Source: Rhodovulum strictum
Lineage (GTDB): Bacteria > Pseudomonadota > Alphaproteobacteria > Rhodobacterales > Rhodobacteraceae
Assembly (NCBI RefSeq): GCF_009649175.1
Contig: NZ_WJPO01000008.1
Location: 62,001-126,000 of the forward strand
Direction: 5' to 3'
Length of the DNA: 64,000 nucleotides
Both the position numbers and the translations under genes were made by a program. Every line of letters begins with the position of its first letter. Positions within the stretch are counted from its first letter, which is position 1. Under the pieces are notes generated by a model. That model did not search any database. It had not been told where the DNA came from and saw only the letters and a list, made by a program, of their open reading frames with translations. Of the stretch, positions 55,344-64,000 are shown piece by piece.

Positions 55344-56074
55344 GGCACGACCGCCGTCAGCGGCAGCCCGATCAGCAGGAGCGGGCACGGGTTCCCCACC
55401 CCGCGCGCAACGCGGTCGGCCAGTTTCGACCAATGCGTGGTCGCCACGCCGAACTTGTCGGCCACGAACTGACGGGCAAAGGCCGACGCAAAGTCCATCC
55501 CCGCATCGACCGCGCGGGCGACCGCCGCGCGCTGGCGCGCGGTCCGGTCCTTCATGCCCATCGCGACCAGCGGCGCCTCTCCGTCGATGCCCGCGCCGCG
55601 CAGAACCCCCTCGACCAGCCCGGGCAGCCCCGCCTGAAGCGCCGCGCCGCGGGTGACGATGATGCCTGCGCTGATGATCGACTGCGCATGCAGCCGCTGG
55701 AAATTCTCAAGGTCGCGGTCAAAGAACGGATCCTTGTTGTTCCATTCGATTTCCAGCGCCAGCGTGCCCGCCGCGCCGCGCCTGATATGGTCGATCTCGT
55801 GGCTGGTGCCGTCGCCCAGCGCCACGCCGTCAACCGTGGTCTCGATGCGGAAATTGTGCTTGCGCCAGCCCAGCGCCGCCAGTTCACGGCGCAGCCGCTG
55901 GGTCGAGCGTGCCTCGCCCCCGCCCGAGGCGATAAGCTCGCCCGCCGGGATCGACACGGCCAGAAGCGCGTCGATCAGTTCCGCCGTCTCGGCCGGGAAA
56001 TCGACGCCGAGGATGGCTTCGGCGTGGTTCTTCACCATCACGTCGAAGCCCGCCTGCCTCAGGCGTGCGAACAT
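55316..56074 (-). CDS. BglII/BstYI-like type II restriction endonuclease
   Basis: 252 residues. The RE_BglII-like core is in about residues 65-130: a conserved Asp in HEIDHIRRG, then LALEIEWNNKDPFFDRDLEN with the E-x-E pair and the WNNKDPF-DRD signature of the family. It should cut DNA at a short palindromic site protected by the convergent MT-A70 methylase. It starts only 4 nt after the aspS stop on the same strand, so it is probably read through from aspS. The gene has no own promoter that I could see. A related non-restriction nuclease is the alternative. Confidence 0.82.
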   Translation of the reverse strand: MFARLRQAGFDVMVKNHAEAILGVDFPAETAELIDALLAVSIPAGELIASGGGEARSTQRLRRELAALGWRKHNFRIETTVDGVALGDGTSHEIDHIRRGAAGTLALEIEWNNKDPFFDRDLENFQRLHAQSIISAGIIVTRGAALQAGLPGLVEGVLRGAGIDGEAPLVAMGMKDRTARQRAAVARAVDAGMDFASAFARQFVADKFGVATTHWSKLADRVARGVGNPCPLLLIGLPLTAVVPYSAASEEL

Positions 56075-56078
56075 CGCC

Positions 56079-58028
56079 TCATTCCTCGGGCGGCAAGACC
56101 CTGAGCCTGAGTTCGCGCAACTGCTCGTTCGTGGGCAGCGTGGGCGCCCCCATCATCAGGTCTTCGGCGCGCTGGTTCATCGGGAACATGATGACCTCGC
56201 GGATGTTCTGCTCGTCCGCCAGCAGCATCACGATCCGGTCGATCCCCGCGGCACAGCCCCCGTGCGGCGGCGGACCGAAGCGGAAGGCGTTGACAAGGCT
56301 GGGGAAGCGGCTGCGCACCTCGTCCTCGGCATAGCCCGCAAGCGCGAAAGCCTTGAACATCACGTCGAGGCGGTGGTTGCGGATCGCGCCCGAGATCAGT
56401 TCATAGCCGTTGCAGGCCAGATCGTACTGATAGCCCAGCACGTCCAGCGGATCGCCCTCCAGCGCCGCCATGCCGCCCTGCGGCATCGAGAACGGGTTGT
56501 GGCTGAAGTCGATGGCGCCGGTTTCCGGGTCCTTCTCGTACATCGGGAAATCGACGATCCAGGCAAAGGCGAAGCGGTCCTTCTCGGTCAGGCCCAGTTC
56601 CTCGCCGATCACGTTGCGCGCGCGGCCCGCTACCGCCTCGAAGGCCGCGGGCTTGCCGCCGAGGAAGAAGGCGGCGTCGCCCTTGCCAAGGCCAAGCTGG
56701 AGGCGGATCGCCTCGGTCCGTTCGGGGCCGATGTTTTTCGCCAGGGGGCCGGCGGCCTCAATCTCGCCAAAGTATGCGTTGGTTAGGAAGTGAACTCTAT
56801 CAAGATCACCTTGATCCAGAGCTTCAAGAATCTTGAGCTTTCCTTCAGCAGCTGCACCTTCAAGTTCTCGATTTTTGAATTTGTCGTAGTCCTCTGCCCC
56901 CACCAAAGCACGCACTACCAAGTTCTCAGTGTCTCCGTCACCGCGCTCACGCCAGAAGATGTAGCCCATCCCCGGCAGCCCTTCCTTCTGGGCAAAGGCG
57001 TTCATCCGGTCGCAGAACTTGCGGCTGCCGCCGCCGGGCGCGGGGATCGCGCGGATCTCGGTGCCGTCCTGCTCCAGCAGCTTGGCGAAGATGGCAAAGC
57101 CCGAGCCGCGGAAATGCTCGGACACGTCCTGCATCCTGATCGGGTTGCGCAGGTCGGGCTTGTCGGTGCCGTACCATTTCGCGGCGTCGGCATAAGAGAT
57201 TTGCGGCCAGTCCTGATCGACCCGGCGGCCATTGCCGAATTCCTCGAAGATGCCCGCGATCACCGGCTGGACGGTGTCGAACACGTCCTGCTGGGTGGCA
57301 AAGCTCATCTCCATGTCGAGCTGGTAGAAATCGGTGGGGCTGCGGTCGGCGCGCGGGTCTTCGTCACGGAAGCACGGCGCGATCTGGAAATAGCGGTCGA
57401 AGCCCGAGACCATGATGAGCTGCTTGAAGATCTGCGGCGCCTGCGGCAGCGCATAGAACCTGCCGGGATGCAGCCGCGAGGGCACGAGGAAGTCGCGCGC
57501 CCCCTCGGGCGAACTGGCGGTGATGATCGGGGTCTGGAATTCGCGAAAGCCCTTGTCCCACATCCGCCGCCGGATGCTGGCCACCACGTCCGAGCGCAGC
57601 TTCATGTTGGCCTGCATGCTGTCGCGGCGCAGGTCGAGGTAACGGTAGCGCAGGCGCGTTTCCTCGGGGTAGTCCTGATCGCCGAAGACCATCAGCGGCA
57701 GCTCCTCGGCTTGGCCCAGCACCTCGACCTCGCGGATGAAGACCTCGATCTCGCCGGTGGGCAGTTTCGGGTTCACCAGGCTTTCATCGCGCGCCTTCAC
57801 CACCCCGTCGACGCGGATGCACCATTCGCTGCGCACCTTTTCCACCGCGGCAAAGGCAGGGCTGTCGCTGTCGGCCAGCACCTGCGTCACGCCGTAATGG
57901 TCGCGCAGGTCGATGAACAGCACGCCGCCATGGTCGCGCACGCGATGCACCCAGCCCGACAGGCGCACGGTTTCGCCGACATTGGCCTTGGTCAGGCCGG
58001 CGCAGGTATGGCTGCGGAACGGGTGCAT
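56079..58028 (-). CDS. aspS: Aspartate-tRNA ligase with an unusual 58-residue insertion
   Basis: 649 residues from ATG at 58028; the usual length is about 590. The N-terminal anticodon-binding domain (1-105) includes [22 protein letters not shown]; class II motif 2 is [21 protein letters not shown] near 215 (in pieces) and motif 3 is [11 protein letters not shown] near 600. The charging enzyme is complete. Inside the GAD insertion domain, residues 366-423 form an extra block between FWRERGDG and [14 protein letters not shown], described separately. It has its own promoter and is followed after 4 nt by a restriction endonuclease gene. Confidence 0.95.
   Translation of the reverse strand: MHPFRSHTCAGLTKANVGETVRLSGWVHRVRDHGGVLFIDLRDHYGVTQVLADSDSPAFAAVEKVRSEWCIRVDGVVKARDESLVNPKLPTGEIEVFIREVEVLGQAEELPLMVFGDQDYPEETRLRYRYLDLRRDSMQANMKLRSDVVASIRRRMWDKGFREFQTPIITASSPEGARDFLVPSRLHPGRFYALPQAPQIFKQLIMVSGFDRYFQIAPCFRDEDPRADRSPTDFYQLDMEMSFATQQDVFDTVQPVIAGIFEEFGNGRRVDQDWPQISYADAAKWYGTDKPDLRNPIRMQDVSEHFRGSGFAIFAKLLEQDGTEIRAIPAPGGGSRKFCDRMNAFAQKEGLPGMGYIFWRERGDGDTENLVVRALVGAEDYDKFKNRELEGAAAEGKLKILEALDQGDLDRVHFLTNAYFGEIEAAGPLAKNIGPERTEAIRLQLGLGKGDAAFFLGGKPAAFEAVAGRARNVIGEELGLTEKDRFAFAWIVDFPMYEKDPETGAIDFSHNPFSMPQGGMAALEGDPLDVLGYQYDLACNGYELISGAIRNHRLDVMFKAFALAGYAEDEVRSRFPSLVNAFRFGPPPHGGCAAGIDRIVMLLADEQNIREVIMFPMNQRAEDLMMGAPTLPTNEQLRELRLRVLPPEE
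56760..56933 (-). other. Low-GC in-frame insertion within aspS
   Basis: 174 bp, 58 codons (aspS residues 366-423). By hand, 56761-56940 has 84 of 180 G or C (47%), while flanking 60-base lines at 56641 and 57001 each have 44 of 60 (73%). Codons such as AGA, CGA, GTA, CTA, TTG, AAT, ATT and CTT, rare elsewhere here, are packed together. The peptide is charged and helix-like ([24 protein letters not shown]). An imperfect inverted repeat (AGCTTCAAG-aat-CTTGAGCT) is near 56820-56839, and a weak direct repeat GGxGAxAxTGAG marks both ends. Resembles in-frame palindromic-type insertions known in Rickettsiales, but identity is not established. Confidence 0.7.
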
Positions 58029-58063
58029 GGGGCGATCCTTCGGGTATGGGACAGGTCCGCGCC

Positions 58064-58092
58064 GATACACCCCCGATGGGGGCCGAAGTCAA
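58064..58092 (-). promoter_or_regulatory. Predicted promoter of aspS
   Basis: Read on the minus strand: TTGACT (58092-58087), a 17-nt spacer and TGTATC (58069-58064), 36 nt before the aspS ATG. The spacer carries a small CCCCC-atc-GGGGG stem. This makes independent aspS transcription from bchEJ likely. Confidence 0.6.
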
Positions 58093-58107
58093 GGGGAGGC
58101 AGGGCCC

Positions 58108-58707
58108 TCAGCCGCGGGTGATCTCGAACCGGCAGAGCGATGCGCCGGTCGCGGCACAGGCGGTTTCACGGGTGCGCAGGCGCTTGTCCACCAATGTCTG
58201 GAACAGGCGGTCGAACACCGCCTCGTGCCAGCCGCAGATCGGGTGGGGCGCATGTTCGCCCCGGATCAGCGGGTTGTCGGTCAGTTCGAAGACCAGAGGC
58301 CGGGTCGAGACGACGCGGAACGCGCCCGAACCGGCAAAGGTCCAGCTATGCTTGGCAATCGCCTTGGCCAGCACCGGCGCGGCCAGCGCGGGCGGCAGCG
58401 CCTTGAGCAGCCTTTGCGCAAGCGGCGGGATGCGGTGTGCAAGGATGTAATCCCCGGTCCGCGCACCCGCCTCCCGCAGGAGGTCGGGCGCGCGGCCGGG
58501 CAGGCGGCGGCGCAACGCGCGATGCATGGCGGCGGCCGGTCCCTCGTCCATGAGGCCGGTATCCGACGGGGGCGCTGAAAGGCCCGCCGCATCTAGCATC
58601 TCGTCGCGAAGCGCCGCACCGCCCGCCGCCTCCAGCACAGGGAGAAGCTGGAGCACGGCATTCGGTCCGATCCGGCCGGAACCGTGGCCGGACAGGGTGT
58701 CTTTCAT
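58108..58707 (-). CDS. bchJ: Bacteriochlorophyll 4-vinyl reductase-type protein BchJ (V4R domain)
   Basis: 199 residues. [18 protein letters not shown] at the N-terminus and the V4R-type C-terminal domain (about 75-195: [32 protein letters not shown], then [16 protein letters not shown]) identify BchJ. It is linked to reduction of the 8-vinyl (formerly 4-vinyl) group in bacteriochlorophyll synthesis, though its exact enzymatic role is debated. Its start overlaps the bchE stop by 4 nt, so bchE-bchJ form one operon under the FnrL/PpsR-type site upstream. Confidence 0.92.
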   Translation of the reverse strand: MKDTLSGHGSGRIGPNAVLQLLPVLEAAGGAALRDEMLDAAGLSAPPSDTGLMDEGPAAAMHRALRRRLPGRAPDLLREAGARTGDYILAHRIPPLAQRLLKALPPALAAPVLAKAIAKHSWTFAGSGAFRVVSTRPLVFELTDNPLIRGEHAPHPICGWHEAVFDRLFQTLVDKRLRTRETACAATGASLCRFEITRG

Positions 58708-60353
58708 CGTGCGTCTTCCAGTTGCTGGTCGCCGCCGCCGCAGACCCTGACATCGGCGGCAGATGCGCCGCCTTCGGTCGGCATCTTGAAGCTGTTGTCC
58801 TTGGACTGCCGCTTGGCCGCGGCCTGCGCGGCCTTGTCGGCGTTCGACACCCAGTCGTCGATCTGGGCCTGGGCGGGACGCCGATCCATGTCGAACTCGA
58901 ACTTGACCTTGTCCTTGGATTGCGGACCCCAGTAGTTGTTCTTGCCCAGATCGTAGAAGGTCCGCCCCACACCCGCCTTGAGGAACGCCTTGAGGCAGCC
59001 CAGCAGATAGCGGCGGCGGAACCCGGTGCCGCGCCAGGGGTAATGGAACAGCGCCTTGCGCATGTAGAACCGGCGATAGTTGTTCATCACCCGGTCCAGG
59101 AGTTCCGCACGATCCATCGCCGCAGGCTTCATGATCGGGTTCACGAAGTTGTAGCGGCTGTAGTCGAACACCTCGACCTTGTTGTGCAGTTCCTGGAACA
59201 GCGGCGTGAACGGCCAGGGCGTGTACATCGCCCAGTTGGCAAGGTCGGGTTGCCAGTCCCAGGCCATCTGGAAGGTTTCTTCCAGCGTCTCGGGGGTCTC
59301 GTTGTCGAGCCCGACGATGAACTGCGCCTCGGTCAGGATGTCGGCCTCGCGCAGAAGCTGGATCGCGCGCTTGTTGTCCTCGACCCGGGTTTCCTTGTTG
59401 AACTGGTCAAGCTTCAGCTGCGCCGCGGCCTCGGTGCCAAGGCTGATGTGCACCAGCCCCGCCTTGCGGTAGAAGGCCAGGTATTCCTCGTCGCGCAGGA
59501 TGTCGGTGACGCGGGTGTTGATGCCCCATTTCACCTTGTCGGGCAGGCCGCGGTCGATCAGTTCCTGGCAGAAGGCGATGAACTTCTTGCGGTTGATCGT
59601 AGGTTCCTCGTCCGCAAGGATGAAGAATCCGACCTGGTGCTTGTTCACCAGTTCCTCGATCTCGTCGACCACCAGTTTCGGATCGCGGATGCGGTAGTCG
59701 CGCCAGAATTTCCACTGCGAGCAGAACGAGCAGGTGAACGGGCAACCGCGCGCCATGTTCGGGATCGCCACCCGGCAGTTGAGCGGGATGTAGATGTATT
59801 TCTCCCACTCCAGGATGTCCCAGTCGGGCTTGATCGCGTCGACATTCTTGATGGTGGGCGCGGCGGCGGTGGCCACGATCTCGTCACCATCGAGGAAGGC
59901 CAGACCCTTGATGTCGCGCCGGTTTTCCGGCCAGCGCTTGTCGCGGATCGCGTTCATCAGCTCGACGATGATCTCCTCGCCCTCGCCGCGAACGATCACG
60001 TCGATCCAGGGCGCCTCGGACAGGACCTGCTTGAACATGAAGGTGGCGTGGATGCCGCCCAGCACGCGCACCGCGTTCGGCACTTCTTCCCTAGCGATTT
60101 CCAGCAGCCGCTCGGCGGCATAGATCGACGGCGTGATCGAGGTCGTGGCGACGACGTCGGGCCGCAACTGCTTCAACTGCGCGCGGACCACATCCTCGGA
60201 AAGGTTGTTCGTCATCGCGTCGATGAAGACGATGTCATCGTATCCCGCCACCCGCAACGCGCCGGTCAGATAGGCCACCCAGGCCGGGGGCCAGTTGCCC
60301 GCGATCTCGGCACCGCCGGACTTGTAGTTGGGATGCAAAAAGACAATGCGCAT
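58704..60353 (-). CDS. bchE: Anaerobic magnesium-protoporphyrin IX monomethyl ester cyclase BchE
   Basis: 549 residues from ATG at 60353. The N-terminal cobalamin-binding domain (about 1-140, [27 protein letters not shown]) is followed by a radical SAM domain with the cluster motif CPFTCSFC (Cys-x3-Cys-x2-Cys) near residue 205 and the [14 protein letters not shown] segment. BchE closes the isocyclic ring of bacteriochlorophyll without oxygen. It is the first gene of bchE-bchJ. Overlapping PpsR- and FnrL-type boxes lie 43-68 bp before the start. Confidence 0.95.
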   Translation of the reverse strand: MRIVFLHPNYKSGGAEIAGNWPPAWVAYLTGALRVAGYDDIVFIDAMTNNLSEDVVRAQLKQLRPDVVATTSITPSIYAAERLLEIAREEVPNAVRVLGGIHATFMFKQVLSEAPWIDVIVRGEGEEIIVELMNAIRDKRWPENRRDIKGLAFLDGDEIVATAAAPTIKNVDAIKPDWDILEWEKYIYIPLNCRVAIPNMARGCPFTCSFCSQWKFWRDYRIRDPKLVVDEIEELVNKHQVGFFILADEEPTINRKKFIAFCQELIDRGLPDKVKWGINTRVTDILRDEEYLAFYRKAGLVHISLGTEAAAQLKLDQFNKETRVEDNKRAIQLLREADILTEAQFIVGLDNETPETLEETFQMAWDWQPDLANWAMYTPWPFTPLFQELHNKVEVFDYSRYNFVNPIMKPAAMDRAELLDRVMNNYRRFYMRKALFHYPWRGTGFRRRYLLGCLKAFLKAGVGRTFYDLGKNNYWGPQSKDKVKFEFDMDRRPAQAQIDDWVSNADKAAQAAAKRQSKDNSFKMPTEGGASAADVRVCGGGDQQLEDAR

Positions 60354-60395
60354 GGATCGACTCCCCTGTTTCGCGGGACAACATGACACATCCGC

Positions 60396-60413
60396 TGTCA
60401 ACCTGAATTGACA
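60396..60413 (-). promoter_or_regulatory. PpsR/CrtJ-type box before bchE
   Basis: TGTCAACCTGAATTGACA fits TGT-N12-ACA exactly and is close to palindromic. The centre is 51.5 bp before the bchE ATG. PpsR/CrtJ represses bacteriochlorophyll genes in air. It overlaps the FNR-type box at its right end. No second perfect PpsR site is visible in the gap. Confidence 0.72.
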
Positions 60414-60421
60414 CAAGTCAA
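60408..60421 (-). promoter_or_regulatory. FnrL-type box before bchE
   Basis: TTGAC-ACAA-GTCAA, a perfect dyad close to the FNR consensus TTGAT-N4-ATCAA, centred 61.5 bp before the bchE ATG. It shares five bases with the PpsR-type box, so the two factors should compete. bchE of Rhodobacter species is known to respond to FnrL. Confidence 0.65.
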
Positions 60422-60694
60422 ATCGCTGTCAGGTTCGTCTGCCAGCAGGGCGGGGCGCCGGATGGCGGCGCCATCACTCTGGAAAAAATGGCATTTCCGG
60501 CTCGTCGTCGAACAGGCTCCGGCCCGCGTGGCGGCGCCGAGCCTCTGCCGCGGGGCGTTCCCGACTCGTCCTGCCCCGCGCAGGGGCGATTCCGCGGCAC
60601 TGGCCCTCGCCGCGCCATGGGCATGGTCGCGGGAAAGGAGTCGTAAACCCGCACCGGACTATCCTGACGCCCCCGGCATGGGGTATTTCCAAGG
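60422..60694. other. Rest of the bchE upstream gap: no gene seen
   Basis: The whole non-coding gap 60354-60694 is 341 bp, the longest in the window. Its left part holds the bchE promoter sites. In 60422-60694 open frames are short, have no ribosome site and show no recognisable protein. AAGG at 60690-60693 may belong to the ribosome site of the next gene. I see no RNA gene. Confidence 0.5.
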
Positions 60695-62002
60695 ATGACA
60701 TTGCGCATGATCCTGACCCGTCCCATCCCGCTTCGCCTGATGATCCGGCGGGCGGCGCTCGTGGTTCTGGCGATGGGCGTTCTGGGCACCGTCCTTCTGA
60801 CCGTCCTGACCATCCCGCGACTGTCGGGCGATCTGTTACCGCTCTGGCTGGCCGGACAGGCTTTTGCCGACGGCGCGCCGGGCGAGGTCTATGCCCCGGT
60901 CGAACCCGTCTTCCGGATGCTGCCCCCAGACGGCTGGGCCGAACGGGCGCGCGCGGCGGGCTATGAGGGGTTCGTCTATCCCTTCGTCTACCCGCCGCTC
61001 TGGGCCTGGGTCTTCGGGCTGATCGGGCAGGTCGCCGATTTCCAGGCGATTGCCGCGCTGGCCAGCCTCGTCAACCCGGCCCTGTTGCTGGCGACCTGCC
61101 TGCTGGCATGGCGGGCCAGCGGCAGCGCGCAGGGCGTTGTCGTTCATGTGGCGATCGCGCTGGCGCTTCTGCTGATGACGCCGGTCGGCAGGATCGCGAT
61201 CATGCAGAACCAGGCTCAGATCCTTGTCGCCTTCCTGATCGTGCTGGCGCTGGAGCGGACGCGCGCGAACCGGCCGGTCAGCGCCGGGGCGGCGCTGGCC
61301 GCGTCGCTCAAGCTGTTCCCGGCGGTCTTCGCGCTGTTCTGGCTGGCCTCGGGCGAGCGGCGGGCCTTTGGCGCCTTTGCGGCCTTGGGGCTGGGGCTGG
61401 GGCTGATGTCGGTTGCGGTCGCGGGCTGGCCGCTGCATGCCGAGTTTCTGGGCCATGTCGCGTCAATAGGGCGGACCGGGTTCTTCAGTCCGCTGTCCTT
61501 CAGCCTTGATGCGGTGATGGTCAGGCAGCTGACCGATGCGCCGATCGAGGTTCTGCTGGGCCATACCACCCCGACCGCAGACCTGCCGCGCGCGATCACC
61601 GTGGCCGAAAAGGGCCCGGCGCTGGCCCTTGCCGGACAGGCAGCATTCGCGGCACTGACCGCGGGCTTCGCGCTGGCGATGGCCCGGGCCGGGCCGACGG
61701 CACGTTACGCCGCGCTCTGGCCTGCGGCACTGGCGCTGTTCCCGCTGATCGGGCCGATTGCCTGGGGCTATTATTTCATCGCGGCCACCGCATTCGCCCC
61801 CGCGATCCTGTCGCGCCAGGGCTGGCTGCGCGGCGGCGGCGTGCTGCTGGTCGTGTTCGGTCCGATGCACGCCTCGGTGCTGCCACTCATGTTCAAGCTG
61901 GGCGTCGACTTCCAGCTTCTGGGCGCGCTGCTGTTCCTGATCCTTGGCATGGCCTTCCTGTTCCCGGCCCGGGCGGGACCGGCGCCCAGCGCAAAAACCT
62001 GA
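60695..62002 (+). CDS. GT87-like membrane glycosyltransferase (DUF2029 family)
   Basis: 435 residues with about eleven membrane helices. The DUF2029/GT87 pattern is visible: an early loop with [15 protein letters not shown] near residue 48, [13 protein letters not shown] near 94, and [19 protein letters not shown] near 170 followed by [15 protein letters not shown]. The family transfers mannose or other sugars from polyprenyl donors. The ATG at 60707 is an alternative start. It is divergent from bchE and precedes carB by 71 nt. Donor and acceptor are unknown. Confidence 0.82.
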   Translation: MTLRMILTRPIPLRLMIRRAALVVLAMGVLGTVLLTVLTIPRLSGDLLPLWLAGQAFADGAPGEVYAPVEPVFRMLPPDGWAERARAAGYEGFVYPFVYPPLWAWVFGLIGQVADFQAIAALASLVNPALLLATCLLAWRASGSAQGVVVHVAIALALLLMTPVGRIAIMQNQAQILVAFLIVLALERTRANRPVSAGAALAASLKLFPAVFALFWLASGERRAFGAFAALGLGLGLMSVAVAGWPLHAEFLGHVASIGRTGFFSPLSFSLDAVMVRQLTDAPIEVLLGHTTPTADLPRAITVAEKGPALALAGQAAFAALTAGFALAMARAGPTARYAALWPAALALFPLIGPIAWGYYFIAATAFAPAILSRQGWLRGGGVLLVVFGPMHASVLPLMFKLGVDFQLLGALLFLILGMAFLFPARAGPAPSAKT

Positions 62003-62011
62003 GCCGCACCC

Positions 62012-62039
62012 TTGCGTGCCCCCGGCGCTTGTCTATAAC
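62012..62039 (+). promoter_or_regulatory. Predicted promoter of carB
   Basis: TTGCGT (62012-62017), a 16-nt spacer and TATAAC (62034-62039), 34 nt before the carB start at 62074. GGGGGAAAG at 62060-62068 is a fitting ribosome site. Confidence 0.55.
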
Positions 62040-62073
62040 CCCCAGCAATTTGCCAGCCCCGGGGGAAAGACCC

Positions 62074-64000
<1,927 letters not shown>

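Noticed and set aside
56947-57177. Separate small protein in another frame near the aspS insertion
   Set aside because: The frame is antisense or out of frame with intact aspS and shows no ribosome site.

Overview
The window is a high-GC (roughly two-thirds GC by eye) alphaproteobacterial chromosome segment. Gene content points to Rhodobacteraceae in the broad sense, with photosynthetic ability: bchE-bchJ (bacteriochlorophyll synthesis) with overlapping PpsR- and FnrL-type boxes, a complete beta-hydroxyaspartate cycle cluster (bhcABCD plus bhcR) as described in Paracoccus, a CtrA-type box, and typical Rhodobacterales housekeeping neighbours (glmM-folP-folB, rpoD-dnaG, ftsY with yciB). I saw no tRNA, rRNA, CRISPR array, transposase or prophage.

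Layout. 1-1488: divergent zur (cut by the window edge) and znuA around a Zur-type dyad. 1510-6988: bhcDCBA on the minus strand and divergent bhcR, for glyoxylate assimilation. 7007-11236: a 5-oxoprolinase/hydantoinase fusion divergent from an Lrp/AsnC regulator. 11526-15483: DEAD-box helicase with a structured leader, a secreted four-EF-hand protein, an AhpD-like protein, a DUF938 methyltransferase and a DAO-family oxidoreductase. 15604-20279: a BMP-type nucleoside ABC transporter (ATPase, two permeases, binding protein). 20280-24990: a remnant resembling rpoD, a lower-GC GIY-YIG gene, rpoD and dnaG. 25249-28199: three Tad-type pilus-associated genes. 28323-36919: small membrane and repeat proteins, TetR and GntR regulators, homoserine dehydrogenase, a GspE-N/GT2 fusion, a HAD phosphatase and a UbiH-like monooxygenase. 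37021-49975: ilvC, glmM, folP, folB, yciB, an EamA transporter, an extremely long ftsY, xseA, purD and cutA. 50056-54615: DUF4405, paired DUF6455, DUF167, nitroreductase, EI24-like, methylmalonyl-CoA epimerase, GNAT and a 33-residue ORF. 54702-62002: MT-A70 methyltransferase and BglII-like endonuclease (a probable type II restriction-modification pair), aspS carrying an odd insertion, bchJ, bchE and a GT87-like membrane protein. 62074 to the end: carB, cut by the window edge.

Most unusual points. (1) aspS is 649 residues long and holds a 58-codon in-frame block (56760-56933) of about 47% GC and foreign codon use; without it the protein would have the normal length of about 591. The restriction endonuclease gene starts 4 nt after aspS. 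(2) A 35-bp near-copy of an internal rpoD segment lies beyond the GIY-YIG gene that follows rpoD. (3) A 121-residue protein of unknown family is built from three 26-27 residue repeats with the core SSKMNWPL. (4) FNR-type dyads sit at nearly the same distance (61-67 bp) before three start codons (an AhpD-like gene, a DUF6455 gene and bchE), suggesting an FnrL regulon. (5) FtsY has an acidic Pro/Glu-rich region of more than 400 residues.
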